Source of the DNA: Pseudomonas sp. dw_612
Lineage (GTDB): Bacteria > Pseudomonadota > Gammaproteobacteria > Pseudomonadales > Pseudomonadaceae
NCBI RefSeq assembly: GCF_018449725.1
Contig: NZ_JAAVVC010000006.1
Location: forward strand, 62,001 to 126,000
Direction: 5' to 3'
Length of the DNA stretch: 64,000 nt
Below the pieces are notes generated by a model that worked only from the letters and a program-made list of their open reading frames with translations, did not search any database and was not told the origin of the DNA. Made by a program: the position numbers and the translations under genes. Shown piece after piece: positions 51,043-61,005 of this stretch (its first letter is position 1; every line of letters starts with the position of its first letter).

Positions 51043-53556
51043 TCACTCCCCGACAAACCACCGGTAATAAGGATTCCCCCCATCCCCACGCATCACCTCG
51101 CCAATGTCCCGCGCCCAGGCATCACGATCCCCGTCATAGGCATGCAAACTCGCCCGATAAAACTGCATCAAGCGCTGATGGTGCGCGTTCATTCGTTCGT
51201 TGAAGCCGTCATCGGCATTCACCAGCGGCGGCGCGACATACAAGTCGAGCAGCGCCGGCAATACGCGGCTGATCTCCTTGGCCCGCACCCACGGCGCGTA
51301 CTCGATGCGCGGTTGATCGTCGGTCACAGGTGCCGCGTCAGCGGCGAAACGTTCCAGCCCCGCACGGCCCGTCACCCACGTCGCGAGCAACGCGGCAGCC
51401 GAGCCGATTCCCACATCCTGCAACGTACTGCGAACGCTGTCCTGCTGGTAGCGCTGGGTGATTTTCGCCGCATCCAGTTCGATCGGTTCCATCGAACCCA
51501 CCAAGAGCATTTCGTGGAACTCGCTGGTCCACAGCGTCGCGTAAGGGAAGACGTCGAGGAAGCTGCGCACCAGTGAGCGCGAGTCGTCGATGTTCTGGGT
51601 CGGCAGCGGCAACCACTGGGCGACCAGACCGTTGTTCTCCAGGCGGCTGGCGGCCAATTGGTAGAAGTCCCGGGAGTAGAGGTTTACCACTCCGGCGGCG
51701 GAGGGCGGTGGCGGTTCGAGGGTGATCAGGTCGTAGGTCTGCGGGTTGCGCAGCAGTTCCTGGCGGCCATCGCGCAGGCGCACATCGACTCCCGGATTGC
51801 CGGCGGCATTGAAGTTGCCCTCGAACAGCGGCGCAGCCTTGACTACCGACGGCAGCAACTCGGCGACCACCCGATGTTCCAGCCCCGGATAACGGGTCAG
51901 GGCGCCGGCGGTGATGCCGGTGCCGAAACCGATCACCAGTGCCGAGCGTGGTTCGCCGTTGTGGATCAGCAGCGGCAACAGCGCCTGGATGCGCATGTAG
52001 CGCAGGGACGGCATGGCGTCACCGGTGTTGGAGACACCTTGGATGTACAAGCGCTGAAAGGCCTTCTTGCCCTTGCCCTGGGTGACCACCGCCACGGTGC
52101 CGCCGCGTCCCTCTTCGTAGAAGGCCAGGGTCGCATTGCGCGCGCCGGGCAGCAGGCTCGCGAGTTTGTTGACCGGGGTGAACACCGCCAGCGCCAGGGA
52201 CAGTAGCCCGATCGCGACCACGGCCTGACGCCGGCCTTTCTTCACATGGTGACCTTTGCGCACCGCGAAATAACCGATCCCGGCGGCGACAATCGCCAGT
52301 AAACCGAGGGTGCGCACCAACCCCAGCAACGGGATCAGCAAGAAGCCGCAAAGCATCACGCCGACAATCCCGCCGAGGGTGTTGAACGCCACCACCGCGC
52401 CGACATCCTGGCCCACCCGCTCACGGCCCACGCTCAGGCGCAAGGCCAACGGAAACGCCGCGCCCAGCAGCAGCGTCGGCACAAACACGATGCTCAACGC
52501 CGCCACCGCAAATCGCGTGCTCATGCCCACCAGTTCACTGGCGCCCAACGACAATACCCAAGCTTCGGCGACGCTTTGCGCGACGATCAACCAGCGCCCG
52601 AGCAGAGCGATTTCCAGCAGGGCGATCAACCCCGCACCGGCAATCAACAACCCGAATACGCCCCAGGGATCGCGAATGCGTTCGACCCGCCGGGCCAGCA
52701 GCGCACTGCCGAGAAACAGCCCGGTGAGGTACGTCGCCAGCACCACGGCAAAGGCGTAGGTGCGGGTGCTCATGAACTGCACGATGGATTGCGACCACAC
52801 CACCTCATAACCCAGGGCCACGCCGCCGGCGATGGAATACAGCCACAGGGCGAGGCGATCCGGTGCTTTGACCGCCTGTTGTTTCACAGGCGCGTCAGCC
52901 GCCAAGGGACGGTGGCGTTGGAACCACAGCGCACCGGCAGCGGCCAGCAGATTGAGCATCGCAGCGGCCAAGGCACTGCCACGTACGCCAAGGGTAGCGA
53001 TCAGCACGAACGCCGCGAGCAGGGTGCCGGCGATGGCCCCGGCGGTGTTGGCCGCATACAACTGGCCGCCAGCCTTGCCCAGTTGTTGCGGATCGGTGGC
53101 CAGGGAACGCACCAACACCGGCAGCGTGCCACCCATCAGCAACGCCGGAATTCCCACCAGTGCAAACGGCAACACCCAGGCCAACAGGCCGACGTGCTGT
53201 TCCAGCCAGGCGAAGGGACTGGCGGCCATACTCATGGCGAACGTCGCGCCGACGCCGATCACGGCGACTAAAACCTCCAGCCCGAGATACAGCAAAACCG
53301 GCTGCTGCAAACGGTCCGCCCAGCGACCGAACAGCAAACCACCCAACGCCAGCCCAGCAAAAAATGCACTGATGCCGGTGGTGATCGCATACACCTCGAC
53401 GCCCACCACCAGTGACAGTTGCTTGATCCACAACACTTGATACACCAGCGCTGCGGCGCCGGAGACGAACAGCAGCAGGGCGGGGATCAACAGCGCCGGG
53501 GAGGCGACGTGGGGGGCGGGTATGGCCGACGACTTGCTGGCGACACGTGAGGACAT
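51043..53556 (-). CDS. MFS-like membrane domain fused to a spermidine-synthase-like domain
   Basis: This 837-aa protein (start ATG 53556; 53589 also possible) has at least twelve hydrophobic helices up to about residue 510, beginning LFVSGAAALVYQVLWIKQLS. A C-terminal Rossmann-like methyltransferase/spermidine-synthase domain follows: SALVIGFGTGITAGALTRYP, YDLITLEPPPPSAAG, then NLYSRDFYQLAASRL. Such fusions are widespread but their substrates are mostly unknown. The catalytic Asp usual in spermidine synthases reads LEPPPP here, so polyamine synthesis itself is doubtful. Confidence 0.85.
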   Translation of the reverse strand: MSSRVASKSSAIPAPHVASPALLIPALLLFVSGAAALVYQVLWIKQLSLVVGVEVYAITTGISAFFAGLALGGLLFGRWADRLQQPVLLYLGLEVLVAVIGVGATFAMSMAASPFAWLEQHVGLLAWVLPFALVGIPALLMGGTLPVLVRSLATDPQQLGKAGGQLYAANTAGAIAGTLLAAFVLIATLGVRGSALAAAMLNLLAAAGALWFQRHRPLAADAPVKQQAVKAPDRLALWLYSIAGGVALGYEVVWSQSIVQFMSTRTYAFAVVLATYLTGLFLGSALLARRVERIRDPWGVFGLLIAGAGLIALLEIALLGRWLIVAQSVAEAWVLSLGASELVGMSTRFAVAALSIVFVPTLLLGAAFPLALRLSVGRERVGQDVGAVVAFNTLGGIVGVMLCGFLLIPLLGLVRTLGLLAIVAAGIGYFAVRKGHHVKKGRRQAVVAIGLLSLALAVFTPVNKLASLLPGARNATLAFYEEGRGGTVAVVTQGKGKKAFQRLYIQGVSNTGDAMPSLRYMRIQALLPLLIHNGEPRSALVIGFGTGITAGALTRYPGLEHRVVAELLPSVVKAAPLFEGNFNAAGNPGVDVRLRDGRQELLRNPQTYDLITLEPPPPSAAGVVNLYSRDFYQLAASRLENNGLVAQWLPLPTQNIDDSRSLVRSFLDVFPYATLWTSEFHEMLLVGSMEPIELDAAKITQRYQQDSVRSTLQDVGIGSAAALLATWVTGRAGLERFAADAAPVTDDQPRIEYAPWVRAKEISRVLPALLDLYVAPPLVNADDGFNERMNAHHQRLMQFYRASLHAYDGDRDAWARDIGEVMRGDGGNPYYRWFVGE

Positions 53557-53600
53557 TGCGAGGGTGCCTTGTACAAAATTCGGATTCAATACAAACCGGC

Positions 53601-53689
53601 GTAGGAGCTGCCGAAGGCTGCGATCTTTTGATCTTTGGGGGCGGCATGATCGCTAAGATCAAAAGATCGCAGCCTTCGGCAGCTCCTAC
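53601..53689. repeat. Inverted REP pair, GTAGGAGCTGCCGAAGGCTG family
   Basis: A 35-bp arm (53601-53635) and its perfect inverse (53655-53689) surround a 19-bp core. The family differs from the GGGAGCGGGC REPs. A lone copy lies at 10040. Confidence 0.9.
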
Positions 53690-53709
53690 GCAAAGCGGGT
53701 TCGCCTTTC

Positions 53710-53742
53710 AAAAAATAAGTCCGCCCGCCAATGAAGGCGGGC
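53710..53742 (-). terminator. Rho-independent terminator of the arylsulfatase operon
   Basis: On the minus strand GCCCGCC-TTCATT-GGCGGGC is followed by GGACTTATTTTTT, 16 bp after the sulfatase stop. It would end the long moxR-to-sulfatase transcript. Confidence 0.85.
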
Positions 53743-53757
53743 AGCGGTCAAACGGTC

Positions 53758-55347
53758 TTACTGCGCAGCCGGTGCCGTTTTCATTTTTTCGGCGATTTTC
53801 GCATCCACCGCCGCACGGATCTGGTCAACACTGAAGCTGGCCGGTTTCTGGCTTGGCGGGTATTCGATGAACGTTTGCAGGAACTGCGCAGACTTGGTCA
53901 CGGCTTGTGCGACCAGGTAGACGTTTTTGGTGGTCCAATCGTAATACTGATCGGAAACCACGTCGGCGCGTTCATACGGGTCCATCCGCAGGTTGAAGAT
54001 TTTCGGCACACGCAGGCACACGAACGGTTCGCTCCATACCTTGAAACCGCCCGGTGCACGTTGTTCGCAGAACACCGCTTTCCAGTTGTCGAAACGCATC
54101 GATACCAGCACGCCGTCATCGTTGAAGTAGTAGAACTCCTTGCGCTCGCCTTTAGGCTGTTGGCCGGTCAGATACGGCAGTTGGTTGTAGCCGTCCAGGT
54201 GCACCTTGAAGTTGGCGCCCCCGGAAACCGGCGCCCAGCCTTTGAGCAGCTTGTCTTTCACACCGGTATCACCGGCCGCGGCCAGCAGGGTCGGGAACCA
54301 GTCCATGCCCGAGAACATTTCGTTGGAAACTTCCCCCGGCTTGACCTTGCCTGGCCAGCGAATCATCGCCGGCACGCGATAGGCGCCTTCCCAGTTCGAG
54401 TTCTTCTCGTTACGGAACGGCGTGGTCGCCGCGTCCGGCCAGGAGAACTGGTTCGGCCCATTGTCGGTGGTGTAGACGACGATGGTGTTGTCGGTGATTT
54501 TCAGGTCGTCGAGGGTTTTCAGCAGTTTGCCGACATCGCCGTCGTGCTCAAGCATGCCATCGGCATAGTCGTTGCCAGGCATGCCACTCTGGCCTTTCAT
54601 GGACTCGCGCACATGAGTGAACAAGTGCATGCGCGTGGTGTTCATCCAGACGAAGAACGGTTTGTCCGCCTTGGCCTGTTTCTCGATGAACGCTTGCGCG
54701 GCGGCGGTGGTTTCGTCGTCGATGGTTTCCATGCGCTTGGTGGTCAGCGCGCCGGTGTCTTCGATCTTGCCGTCGGCGAAGCTGTGGATCACCCCGCGCG
54801 GGGAGTTGGCCTTGACGAACTCAGGGTCATCCTTGGGCCAGTATGGGCGCTCGGGTTCTTCTTCGGCATTGAGGTGATACAAGTTGCCGAAGAACTCGTC
54901 GAAACCGTGGTTGGTCGGCAGGTACTCGTCCTTGTCGCCCAAGTGGTTCTTGCCGAACTGGCCGGTGGCGTAGCCCTGGGACTTGAGTGCCTGGGCAATG
55001 GTGATGTCGCGTTTTTGCAGCCCCACGGTGGCGCCGGGAGCGCCGACCTTCGACAAACCAGTACGCAGCGGCGTCTGGCCGGTAATGAAGGATGACCGTC
55101 CTGCGGTGCAACTGTTCTCCGCGTAGTAGTCGGTGAACATCATGCCTTCCTTGGCAATCCGGTCGATGTTCGGAGTCTTGTAACCGACCACGCCCATGGA
55201 ATAGGCACTGATGTTGGTCTGGCCGATGTCGTCGCCGAAAATCACGAGGATGTTGGGTTTTTCAGCGGCTCCGGCAGTTGCCGAAATCGCCATGACCGAG
55301 GCTGCCACCAGGGCGAGTTTCGGTAGCCATTTGCGTATGCGAGTCAT
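53758..55347 (-). CDS. Exported arylsulfatase-type sulfatase
   Basis: This 529-aa protein has a Sec signal peptide (LPKLALVAASVMAISATAGA, cut before AEKP). It opens with PNILVIFGDDIGQTN, whose Asp pair binds Ca2+, followed by the formylglycine motif C80-T-A-G-R in ENSCTAGRSSFITG. C-x-A-x-R is the variant usual in some bacterial sulfatases. Histidine and lysine active-site segments GKNHLGDKDEYLP and TTDNGPNQFSWPD follow. It would hydrolyse sulfate esters in the periplasm. No formylglycine-generating enzyme is encoded in the window. It is the last gene of the Bat-type operon, 75 bp after the HAD gene. Confidence 0.9.
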   Translation of the reverse strand: MTRIRKWLPKLALVAASVMAISATAGAAEKPNILVIFGDDIGQTNISAYSMGVVGYKTPNIDRIAKEGMMFTDYYAENSCTAGRSSFITGQTPLRTGLSKVGAPGATVGLQKRDITIAQALKSQGYATGQFGKNHLGDKDEYLPTNHGFDEFFGNLYHLNAEEEPERPYWPKDDPEFVKANSPRGVIHSFADGKIEDTGALTTKRMETIDDETTAAAQAFIEKQAKADKPFFVWMNTTRMHLFTHVRESMKGQSGMPGNDYADGMLEHDGDVGKLLKTLDDLKITDNTIVVYTTDNGPNQFSWPDAATTPFRNEKNSNWEGAYRVPAMIRWPGKVKPGEVSNEMFSGMDWFPTLLAAAGDTGVKDKLLKGWAPVSGGANFKVHLDGYNQLPYLTGQQPKGERKEFYYFNDDGVLVSMRFDNWKAVFCEQRAPGGFKVWSEPFVCLRVPKIFNLRMDPYERADVVSDQYYDWTTKNVYLVAQAVTKSAQFLQTFIEYPPSQKPASFSVDQIRAAVDAKIAEKMKTAPAAQ

Positions 55348-55422
55348 CTGACTTGCTCCTTTTGCTCACTTGCGCCGCCTCATGGCGACAAACGTTTTTT
55401 GCAGTCCTGCGTCACGCTTTTG

Positions 55423-56445
55423 TTATTGCACTTGCTCGGGAGTGGCGGCCTCGAAGGGGTAGACTTTGCGCCATTCGGCGGCCATGTCCACGATAGTCCA
55501 GCCACGGGATTTTGCTTCGTCGAGGGCCTTGTCCAGCTTGCCGACCGGGGATTGGCGGTCATAGGCCCACTCGCGTTTGGCGTCGGTGTGATGCACCAGG
55601 CCCATGAAACGTTTGCCGCTGCCGGCGGCGGTCCACTGCAGCATTTGCAGGTCGCCGTCGGAATTGCCGAAAGCCAGGATCGGACGCCGGCCAATCACTG
55701 CGTCGATGGTTTCCGGTTTGCCCGGGCCGTCATCGTTATGGGCCAGTTTGGCGGTGCGCAGGATCGACGGCTGGCCGTCCTTGAGCTGATACGCGGTGAC
55801 GAACGTGGTGCCGATCACTTGCTCCGGCGGGATGCCGTAGACCTTCTCGGCAAAGGCGCGCATGAACGCGGTGTCGCCACCGGAAACGATGTAGGTCTTG
55901 AATTGCTGGCTGCGCAGGTAATCGAGCATTTCCAGCATCGGCTGGAAGATCATCTCGGTGTAGGGCTTGCCGGTTTTCGGATGTTTGGCCTGGCTCAGCC
56001 AGGTCTTGGCGTAATCATCGAAGGCTTCGGTGGTCATGCCGGTGTGGGTGGCGCCGAAGATTTTCAGAATGCCTTCCATGCCCGCCGCCGCCAGTGCCTG
56101 GTGGTCGTTTTCCAGCACCGCTTTGAACGGTTGGGTGGTCTTCCATTCCGGGTGCTGTGGCGCGGTGCGCTTGACTTCGTCGAAGGCGAACAGCAACTCG
56201 AAATACGCCGGTTGTTCGCTCCACAGCGTGCCGTCGTTGTCGAACACGGCAATGCGTTCGGCGGGTTTGACGAAGTCCTTGCTGCTTTGATCGGTCACGG
56301 CCTGGACGAATTCGATGATGTTTTTCTTCGCCGGGCCGTCGTTCCACGAGGGCAGGGGTTCGTTGGCCTGGGCGAACAACGGCAGGGCCAAGGTCAGCAG
56401 TAGAGTCAGCCCGTAGCGGTGGCGGGGCGATAGCGGGTTCGTCAT
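55423..56445 (-). CDS. Exported HAD-superfamily phosphatase
   Basis: This 340-aa protein has a signal peptide ([20 protein letters not shown], cut after AQA). The HAD motif I is [18 protein letters not shown] (nucleophile Asp in DNDGT), with [12 protein letters not shown] as motif II region and [13 protein letters not shown] as motif IV. Periplasmic location makes a phosphate-scavenging or envelope role likely. Its start overlaps the batD stop by 4 bp, tying it to the MoxR/VWA operon. Confidence 0.88.
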   Translation of the reverse strand: MTNPLSPRHRYGLTLLLTLALPLFAQANEPLPSWNDGPAKKNIIEFVQAVTDQSSKDFVKPAERIAVFDNDGTLWSEQPAYFELLFAFDEVKRTAPQHPEWKTTQPFKAVLENDHQALAAAGMEGILKIFGATHTGMTTEAFDDYAKTWLSQAKHPKTGKPYTEMIFQPMLEMLDYLRSQQFKTYIVSGGDTAFMRAFAEKVYGIPPEQVIGTTFVTAYQLKDGQPSILRTAKLAHNDDGPGKPETIDAVIGRRPILAFGNSDGDLQMLQWTAAGSGKRFMGLVHHTDAKREWAYDRQSPVGKLDKALDEAKSRGWTIVDMAAEWRKVYPFEAATPEQVQ

Positions 56446-57866
56446 GGGAGGTCCTTCTCGTGAACGGGGTTGAGTGGCCGTAGCGCGGGAGGCGTTGGGG
56501 CCTGGTGGTGTTGGGCCTGACTATGCAGCGTAGCCAAGGATTGCTGGAGTTGGCGCAGCGCCTGATCTTCGGTCGGATGGCGCCCGTAACAGGCGCGCAG
56601 CAGGGTTTGCAGGCGAGGGCCGAGGTTGGTCAGTTTCAAGCCTTTGCGGCTGCGTCTGACCCACAGGTACAGCGCGCTGAATTGCGCCGGCCGTCCTTCG
56701 ATTTGCCCCGGAATCTGCCGCCAGGCGCAGTCCGCCGATTGCAGCCATGCGGCGTGCCGGGCTTGGCGCCGGGCCTGCCAGCCGAGCCAGGCGCGATGGA
56801 TAAACGGGCGGGCGAAGTAGCCGGCCAACGCCACGAGCAACAGCAGCGCAATGAGTCCCAGCCAATGCCCGGAGAGGTGCAGACGGCCTTGCTGGCCGAG
56901 CTTCTTCAGGTCTTCGTTGATGGAAAACACCGGGCGATAAGCGCTGTTGGCCGTCGCTTTAAAGGTAATGGCCGGCACTTGAGCGGTTCGGGTCTGCTGG
57001 GTGCCGCTGTCCCACCACTTCACCTCGATGGCGGGCAGGGTGTGGCTGCCCTCGGTGTCGATCCGGTAGGTCACGGTGTCGATCCGTTGCCCTGCGTTGA
57101 AGTTGCCGCGACCGTCGTCCAGGGAGCTGACCTGCGGGGCTTTTGGGTAGCGACTGAGGCCCTCGACTTCAGTCAATGTTGGCACTGGCAGCGACATCGC
57201 CAGGGCGCCGTCGGCTTGCAGGGTCAGTTGCCGGGTGAGGCTGTCGCCGACCTTCAACGGTGTGGCGGAGTTGACGGTTTTTTGCGTAAAGCGCAATCCG
57301 CTGGCCACCAGGACGGCCTCCCCGGCGTTGAACCCCGGCGGTTGCGCGGCGCTGAAGTGCAGCGGCTGGCTCTGCGCGCTCAACTCGGTGCTGGCCTGCG
57401 CAGGCTTGGCGCGCACGGTCAACGCCGGGATGTCGAAGCCCTGGGCCAGGTTCGGAGTGATCAGGTAGCTGTAGCGCATGCCGCTGAAGGATTTGCCGTC
57501 GAGGGTCTGGTTCAGGTGCTGCGCCTGGCCGTTGGGCGGCATCACCAAGGCACCGTTGAGCTTGAGATCGGGCAGGGTCGGGGCGTCGGTGAACCATGTG
57601 TCGGTGAGGACGTCGAGTTGCAGCTCGACGACGCTGCCGACCATGATTGAGGTGGTGGGTTGCAGGTGGGTCTGGACGCGGAGGTCGGGTTCGGCGGCGA
57701 GGGTATGGGTGCTGAACAGACAGACGAGTAAGGAGCAAAGTTTTTTTGTGACTAATCTGGCCTCATCGCGAGCAAGCTCGCTCCCACAGGGGATTTGTGG
57801 CATATGCAGGTCCAGTGTGGGAGCGAGCTTGCTCGCGAAGGCCGCGACGCGGTTTCGAAGGGTCAT
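56442..57866 (-). CDS. BatD-like protein with a REP doublet inside its 5' end
   Basis: This 474-aa protein starts at ATG 57866, overlapping the previous stop by 4 bp (ATGA). The first about 35 codons ([20 protein letters not shown] to ELARDEARL) are translated REP sequence; the true signal peptide follows ([20 protein letters not shown]). The mature part has BatD-type beta domains ([39 protein letters not shown]), a late membrane helix ([18 protein letters not shown]) and a cytoplasmic tail. BatD works with VWA proteins in aerotolerance/envelope functions. The repeat has lengthened the N-terminus; export may still work because the signal is intact. Confidence 0.85.
   Translation of the reverse strand: MTLRNRVAAFASKLAPTLDLHMPQIPCGSELARDEARLVTKKLCSLLVCLFSTHTLAAEPDLRVQTHLQPTTSIMVGSVVELQLDVLTDTWFTDAPTLPDLKLNGALVMPPNGQAQHLNQTLDGKSFSGMRYSYLITPNLAQGFDIPALTVRAKPAQASTELSAQSQPLHFSAAQPPGFNAGEAVLVASGLRFTQKTVNSATPLKVGDSLTRQLTLQADGALAMSLPVPTLTEVEGLSRYPKAPQVSSLDDGRGNFNAGQRIDTVTYRIDTEGSHTLPAIEVKWWDSGTQQTRTAQVPAITFKATANSAYRPVFSINEDLKKLGQQGRLHLSGHWLGLIALLLLVALAGYFARPFIHRAWLGWQARRQARHAAWLQSADCAWRQIPGQIEGRPAQFSALYLWVRRSRKGLKLTNLGPRLQTLLRACYGRHPTEDQALRQLQQSLATLHSQAQHHQAPTPPALRPLNPVHEKDLP
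57765..57840. repeat. REP doublet inside the batD coding region
   Basis: CGCGAGCAAGCTCGCTCCCA (57767-57786) and the inverse GTGGGAGCGAGCTTGCTCGC (57818-57837), both read in frame by batD. Confidence 0.88.
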
Positions 57867-59431
57867 GGTTGATCCTGCAAACTGAACTTCTGCTTCAAAA
57901 ATCTGGCCGGCGATGTCGTCAGGTTCTGCAACCACAACGCATCCGACGCCGCCTGCTCGGTCTGCACCGCTTTGCTCTGGCCCTTGCCCGGGGCCTTGTC
58001 CTTTTTGATCTCGTCGGGCTTGACCTCGGGGGTGTTCTGCTCGGCGCTGTCGGTGTCTTTCTGCAAGGCAATGGCTAGCGCCAGATTGGCCGTGGCTTCG
58101 GGGAATTGCGGCTGCAACTTCAACGCCTGGGTGTACGCGGCGATGGCCTGATCGAACTTGAAACGCTTCACGTAAATATTGCCCAGGTAGAAATACGCCT
58201 GGGGCGTTTCCTGCCGCGCAAAACTCGCCAGTGCCAAGTCGTAATCGGCGGCGTGGTAGGCGGCGATGCCTTTCCAGTACGGGTCGACAAACAGCGCCGC
58301 TGCCTGGGGTAAATGCCCATGTTCGAAGGCCCAACGACCTTGTTGATCCTGGGTGAAAAACGCGTCGGTCAGGGCATTGGCTTCGGCCGTGGTCGGTTGC
58401 AGGCCAATGCCCAGCGCCAGCAGCAAACCGGCCATCCAGTTCAGGCTCCAACCTTTGCGCACACTGAAAAACGCGATCAGCAGCAACGGCCAGCACAGCC
58501 AGTAACCGGCGTCTTTCCAGTGCAGTTCCCGCTGTTCATCACTGGCGCTTTGGAAATGTTGCCGGGCATGCAATTCGACCCAGTCCAGATCGTCGTTATT
58601 CAGGGTCAGGCTGCCCAGTGGTGCATCGAGTGCCGAGGCCAGTTGTTTGAGTGCAGCCTGATCGAAACTGCCCAGTACTGGACGGCCGTTGCTGTCGGTG
58701 CGCGGCTGGCCATTGGCGTCGTGGATGATGCCGCCGTCGTCACTGCCCACGGCGAGGATCAGCACTTGTAACTGGCTGTCATCGAGTTGTTTGTCGAGGC
58801 CGCTCAGTTGGGTTGTGTCCGCGCCATCAGTGATCAGCAACAACGTGCCCGGGGTTTTCTCGGCGGCCAGCAGGTGTTTGGCTTGCCCGATCACCGCTCC
58901 GACGTTTTTCCCCGACTTGGCGATCAGGTCGGTGCTTAGCGCCTGGATAAAGGTGTCGAGCAGCGCCGGGTCGTCGGTGGGCGGCAACACCAAGTGCGCG
59001 CTTCCGGCATAGGCGATCAAACCGCTGCGGGCCCCGGCGCGGCGCTGAATCAGGTCGTGGAGCTTGTGCTTCGCCGCTTCCAGGCGACTCGGCGGTACGT
59101 CGCTGGCGTCCATCGACGGTGACAGGTCAATGGCGATGATGAGCGGCGCGCGGTTCTCCAGGAAGTCCGGGCGATCCTGTTCCCAGGTCGGGCCCGCCGC
59201 GGCGAGGGCGCCAAGGAACAACACGGCGCACACCAGATGCGCCGGGCGCAGGCGCTGCTGATCCTGTGGCGTGATCAACAGGTGTGGCAGCAAGTGCTCG
59301 GCGATATTGCCACGCAAACGCCGCTGCAAGTCACGACTGCGGCGCCACAGCAGTGGCAGCAACCCGCCGAACAGCGCGAGCAACAGCCACAACGGACGCA
59401 GGAAATGGAAGTCGCTGAGGTTGATCTCCAT
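57863..59431 (-). CDS. VWA and TPR membrane protein (BatB/BatC-like fusion)
   Basis: This 522-aa protein starts at ATG 59431, 1 bp after the upstream gene. N-terminal helices ([34 protein letters not shown]) precede a von Willebrand A domain with MIDAS DLSPS ([16 protein letters not shown]) and [14 protein letters not shown] third and fourth helix follow, then a TPR region (YKGI-type: [40 protein letters not shown]). This fuses BatB- and BatC-like parts in one chain. It likely sits in the inner membrane with BatA and BatD. Confidence 0.88.
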   Translation of the reverse strand: MEINLSDFHFLRPLWLLLALFGGLLPLLWRRSRDLQRRLRGNIAEHLLPHLLITPQDQQRLRPAHLVCAVLFLGALAAAGPTWEQDRPDFLENRAPLIIAIDLSPSMDASDVPPSRLEAAKHKLHDLIQRRAGARSGLIAYAGSAHLVLPPTDDPALLDTFIQALSTDLIAKSGKNVGAVIGQAKHLLAAEKTPGTLLLITDGADTTQLSGLDKQLDDSQLQVLILAVGSDDGGIIHDANGQPRTDSNGRPVLGSFDQAALKQLASALDAPLGSLTLNNDDLDWVELHARQHFQSASDEQRELHWKDAGYWLCWPLLLIAFFSVRKGWSLNWMAGLLLALGIGLQPTTAEANALTDAFFTQDQQGRWAFEHGHLPQAAALFVDPYWKGIAAYHAADYDLALASFARQETPQAYFYLGNIYVKRFKFDQAIAAYTQALKLQPQFPEATANLALAIALQKDTDSAEQNTPEVKPDEIKKDKAPGKGQSKAVQTEQAASDALWLQNLTTSPARFLKQKFSLQDQP

Positions 59432-59432
59432 C

Positions 59433-60425
59433 TCAGGCCTCCTGCCGCTGGCGGGCGAACGACAGCCGGGGACGGAGCAGGGCGCCCAGGTGATACAACG
59501 CCAGCAACGCAATCGCTGCACCCAACGGCCACCAGAACAGATCCCGTTTCGGCTGATGACTGAGGGTTTTCACCTGATGTGGAGTGAGTTTGTCGAGGGT
59601 GCTGTAGACCCGGTCCAGCGCCGTGCGGTCTTCAGCGCGGAAGAACTGACCGCCCGTGGCCTCGGCGATTTGCTGCAAGCCTTGCAGGTTGACCTTGGCT
59701 TCGCCCTCGGCGGTCGGATCGCCAATGCCGATGGTGTGAATCACCACGCCTTTGGCCGCCGCCATGGCCGCCGCGTGGTCCGGGGTGATCGCGCTGCTGG
59801 TGTCGTTGCCATCGGTGAGCAGGATCAGCACTTTCTCTTGTTCGTGGGCCTGATCCAGCAGCTTCAGGCTCAAACCGATGGCATCGCCGATGGCGGTGTT
59901 GGGGCCGGCCATGCCGATGCCGGTGTCATCCAGCAACAGCGACAGGCTGGTGTGATCGAGGGTCAGCGGCGCTTGCGGGAAGGCACCGCTGCCGAACACG
60001 ATCAGGCCCAGGCGATCCTCTTTGCGCTTGTCGATAAAGCCGTGGACCACCTCTTTGACGGCGGCCAGACGATTGATCTTCTGGCCATTGGCGTCGGTGA
60101 AATCGGTGGTTTCCATGGACTGGGAAATGTCGATGGCGAGCATCAGGTCGCGCACCGGTTGCTGGCGTTCGATGGGTTTTTCGACAAAAACCGGCCGCGC
60201 CACCGCGACCAGCAACAAAACCCAGACCAGCAGATTCAACAACAACTGCCAGCGATTGTTACGGCTCCCGGCCTGGCTCGGCGCCTGGCCCACCGCCCGG
60301 CTCATGGCATTGAAAAACGGTACGCGCACCGCGCTGCGGGCCTCGCGATACGCGGGCAGGTAGCGGTAACCGAACCACGGCAACGGCAGCAGCACTAACA
60401 GCCAGGGGTAATCAAGCTGCCACAT
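59433..60425 (-). CDS. VWA domain membrane protein (BatA-like)
   Basis: This 330-aa protein begins with a membrane segment (YPWLLVLLPLPWFGYRYLP), has a second near LLLNLLVWVLLLVAVARPVF, then a VWA domain with MIDAS DISQS (LMLAIDISQSMETTDF), VLILLTDGNDTSSAITPDH and a final helix (LFWWPLGAAIALLALYHLGA). It overlaps the DUF4381 stop by 14 bp. BatA-type proteins work with MoxR ATPases and BatD in envelope stress or maturation of exported proteins. Confidence 0.9.
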   Translation of the reverse strand: MWQLDYPWLLVLLPLPWFGYRYLPAYREARSAVRVPFFNAMSRAVGQAPSQAGSRNNRWQLLLNLLVWVLLLVAVARPVFVEKPIERQQPVRDLMLAIDISQSMETTDFTDANGQKINRLAAVKEVVHGFIDKRKEDRLGLIVFGSGAFPQAPLTLDHTSLSLLLDDTGIGMAGPNTAIGDAIGLSLKLLDQAHEQEKVLILLTDGNDTSSAITPDHAAAMAAAKGVVIHTIGIGDPTAEGEAKVNLQGLQQIAEATGGQFFRAEDRTALDRVYSTLDKLTPHQVKTLSHQPKRDLFWWPLGAAIALLALYHLGALLRPRLSFARQRQEA

Positions 60426-61005
60426 GATGGTGCTCCACCCAGAGTTTGCAGGTGTCGAACAACTGCTGGCGGTGTTCGGCCGGCAGGGCGCGCAGTGTGG
60501 CGTCCGGGGCGTAGGCCAGTTGGGCGAGTTGTTGGCTGAAATCGGCGGGTAAAGGCTTCGAACTATGCCGCTGCAGAAAGGCCTGCCACTCCTTCCCGCC
60601 TAATGCACCAATCCCCTGTGGGAGCGGACTTGCTCGCGAAGCGGCCCGTACATTCAAAATCAGTGTTGGCTGAACTGGCGCCTTCGCGAGCAAGCCCGGT
60701 CCCACAGGTTTTGCATTCCAGGTTGGGGAGGGGATTGAGAGGGCTACGCGTTTCAGCAGCTCCGGCAATTCACGCAGGGCGTTCAGGTCATCACTGCGCC
60801 TCTGCAGTTCAGCCAACCGCACCAACGCCTCCCGCCGATACCGATCCCGCCGCCACTGCCAAACCCTGCGCGCACTCACCAGCAGCACCGCCACCACCAG
60901 CAACCCGAGCAACACCCACCAACCCCACGTCTGCGGCGCATAACTGACCGGCGCGGGCAGGCCCAACTCCTTGAGTTGATCGATACTCGGGATATTCGGG
61001 TTCAT
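60412..61005 (-). CDS. DUF4381 protein with an in-frame REP doublet insertion
   Basis: This is a 197-aa protein. It has an N-terminal membrane helix (WGWWVLLGLLVVAVLLVSAR) and a cytoplasmic domain (YRREALVRLAELQRR, then KEWQAFLQRHSSKPLPADFS). Between about residues 99 and 132 the sequence GPGLLAKAPVQPTLILNVRA and on is translated REP DNA (60616-60708). Typical DUF4381 proteins lack it, so this copy is about 31 residues longer. The frame stays open, which suggests the gene may still be functional. It overlaps the DUF58 stop by 4 bp. Confidence 0.85.
   Translation of the reverse strand: MNPNIPSIDQLKELGLPAPVSYAPQTWGWWVLLGLLVVAVLLVSARRVWQWRRDRYRREALVRLAELQRRSDDLNALRELPELLKRVALSIPSPTWNAKPVGPGLLAKAPVQPTLILNVRAASRASPLPQGIGALGGKEWQAFLQRHSSKPLPADFSQQLAQLAYAPDATLRALPAEHRQQLFDTCKLWVEHHHVAA
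60616..60708. repeat. REP doublet inside the DUF4381 coding region
   Basis: TGTGGGAGCGGACTTGCTCG (60617-60636) and the inverse CGCGAGCAAGCCCGGTCCCA (60685-60704) span 93 bp, a multiple of 3, so the reading frame is kept. Confidence 0.88.

Noticed and set aside
53731..55095. 454-codon plus-strand frame opposite the sulfatase
   Set aside because: Shadow of the arylsulfatase with no recognisable domain.
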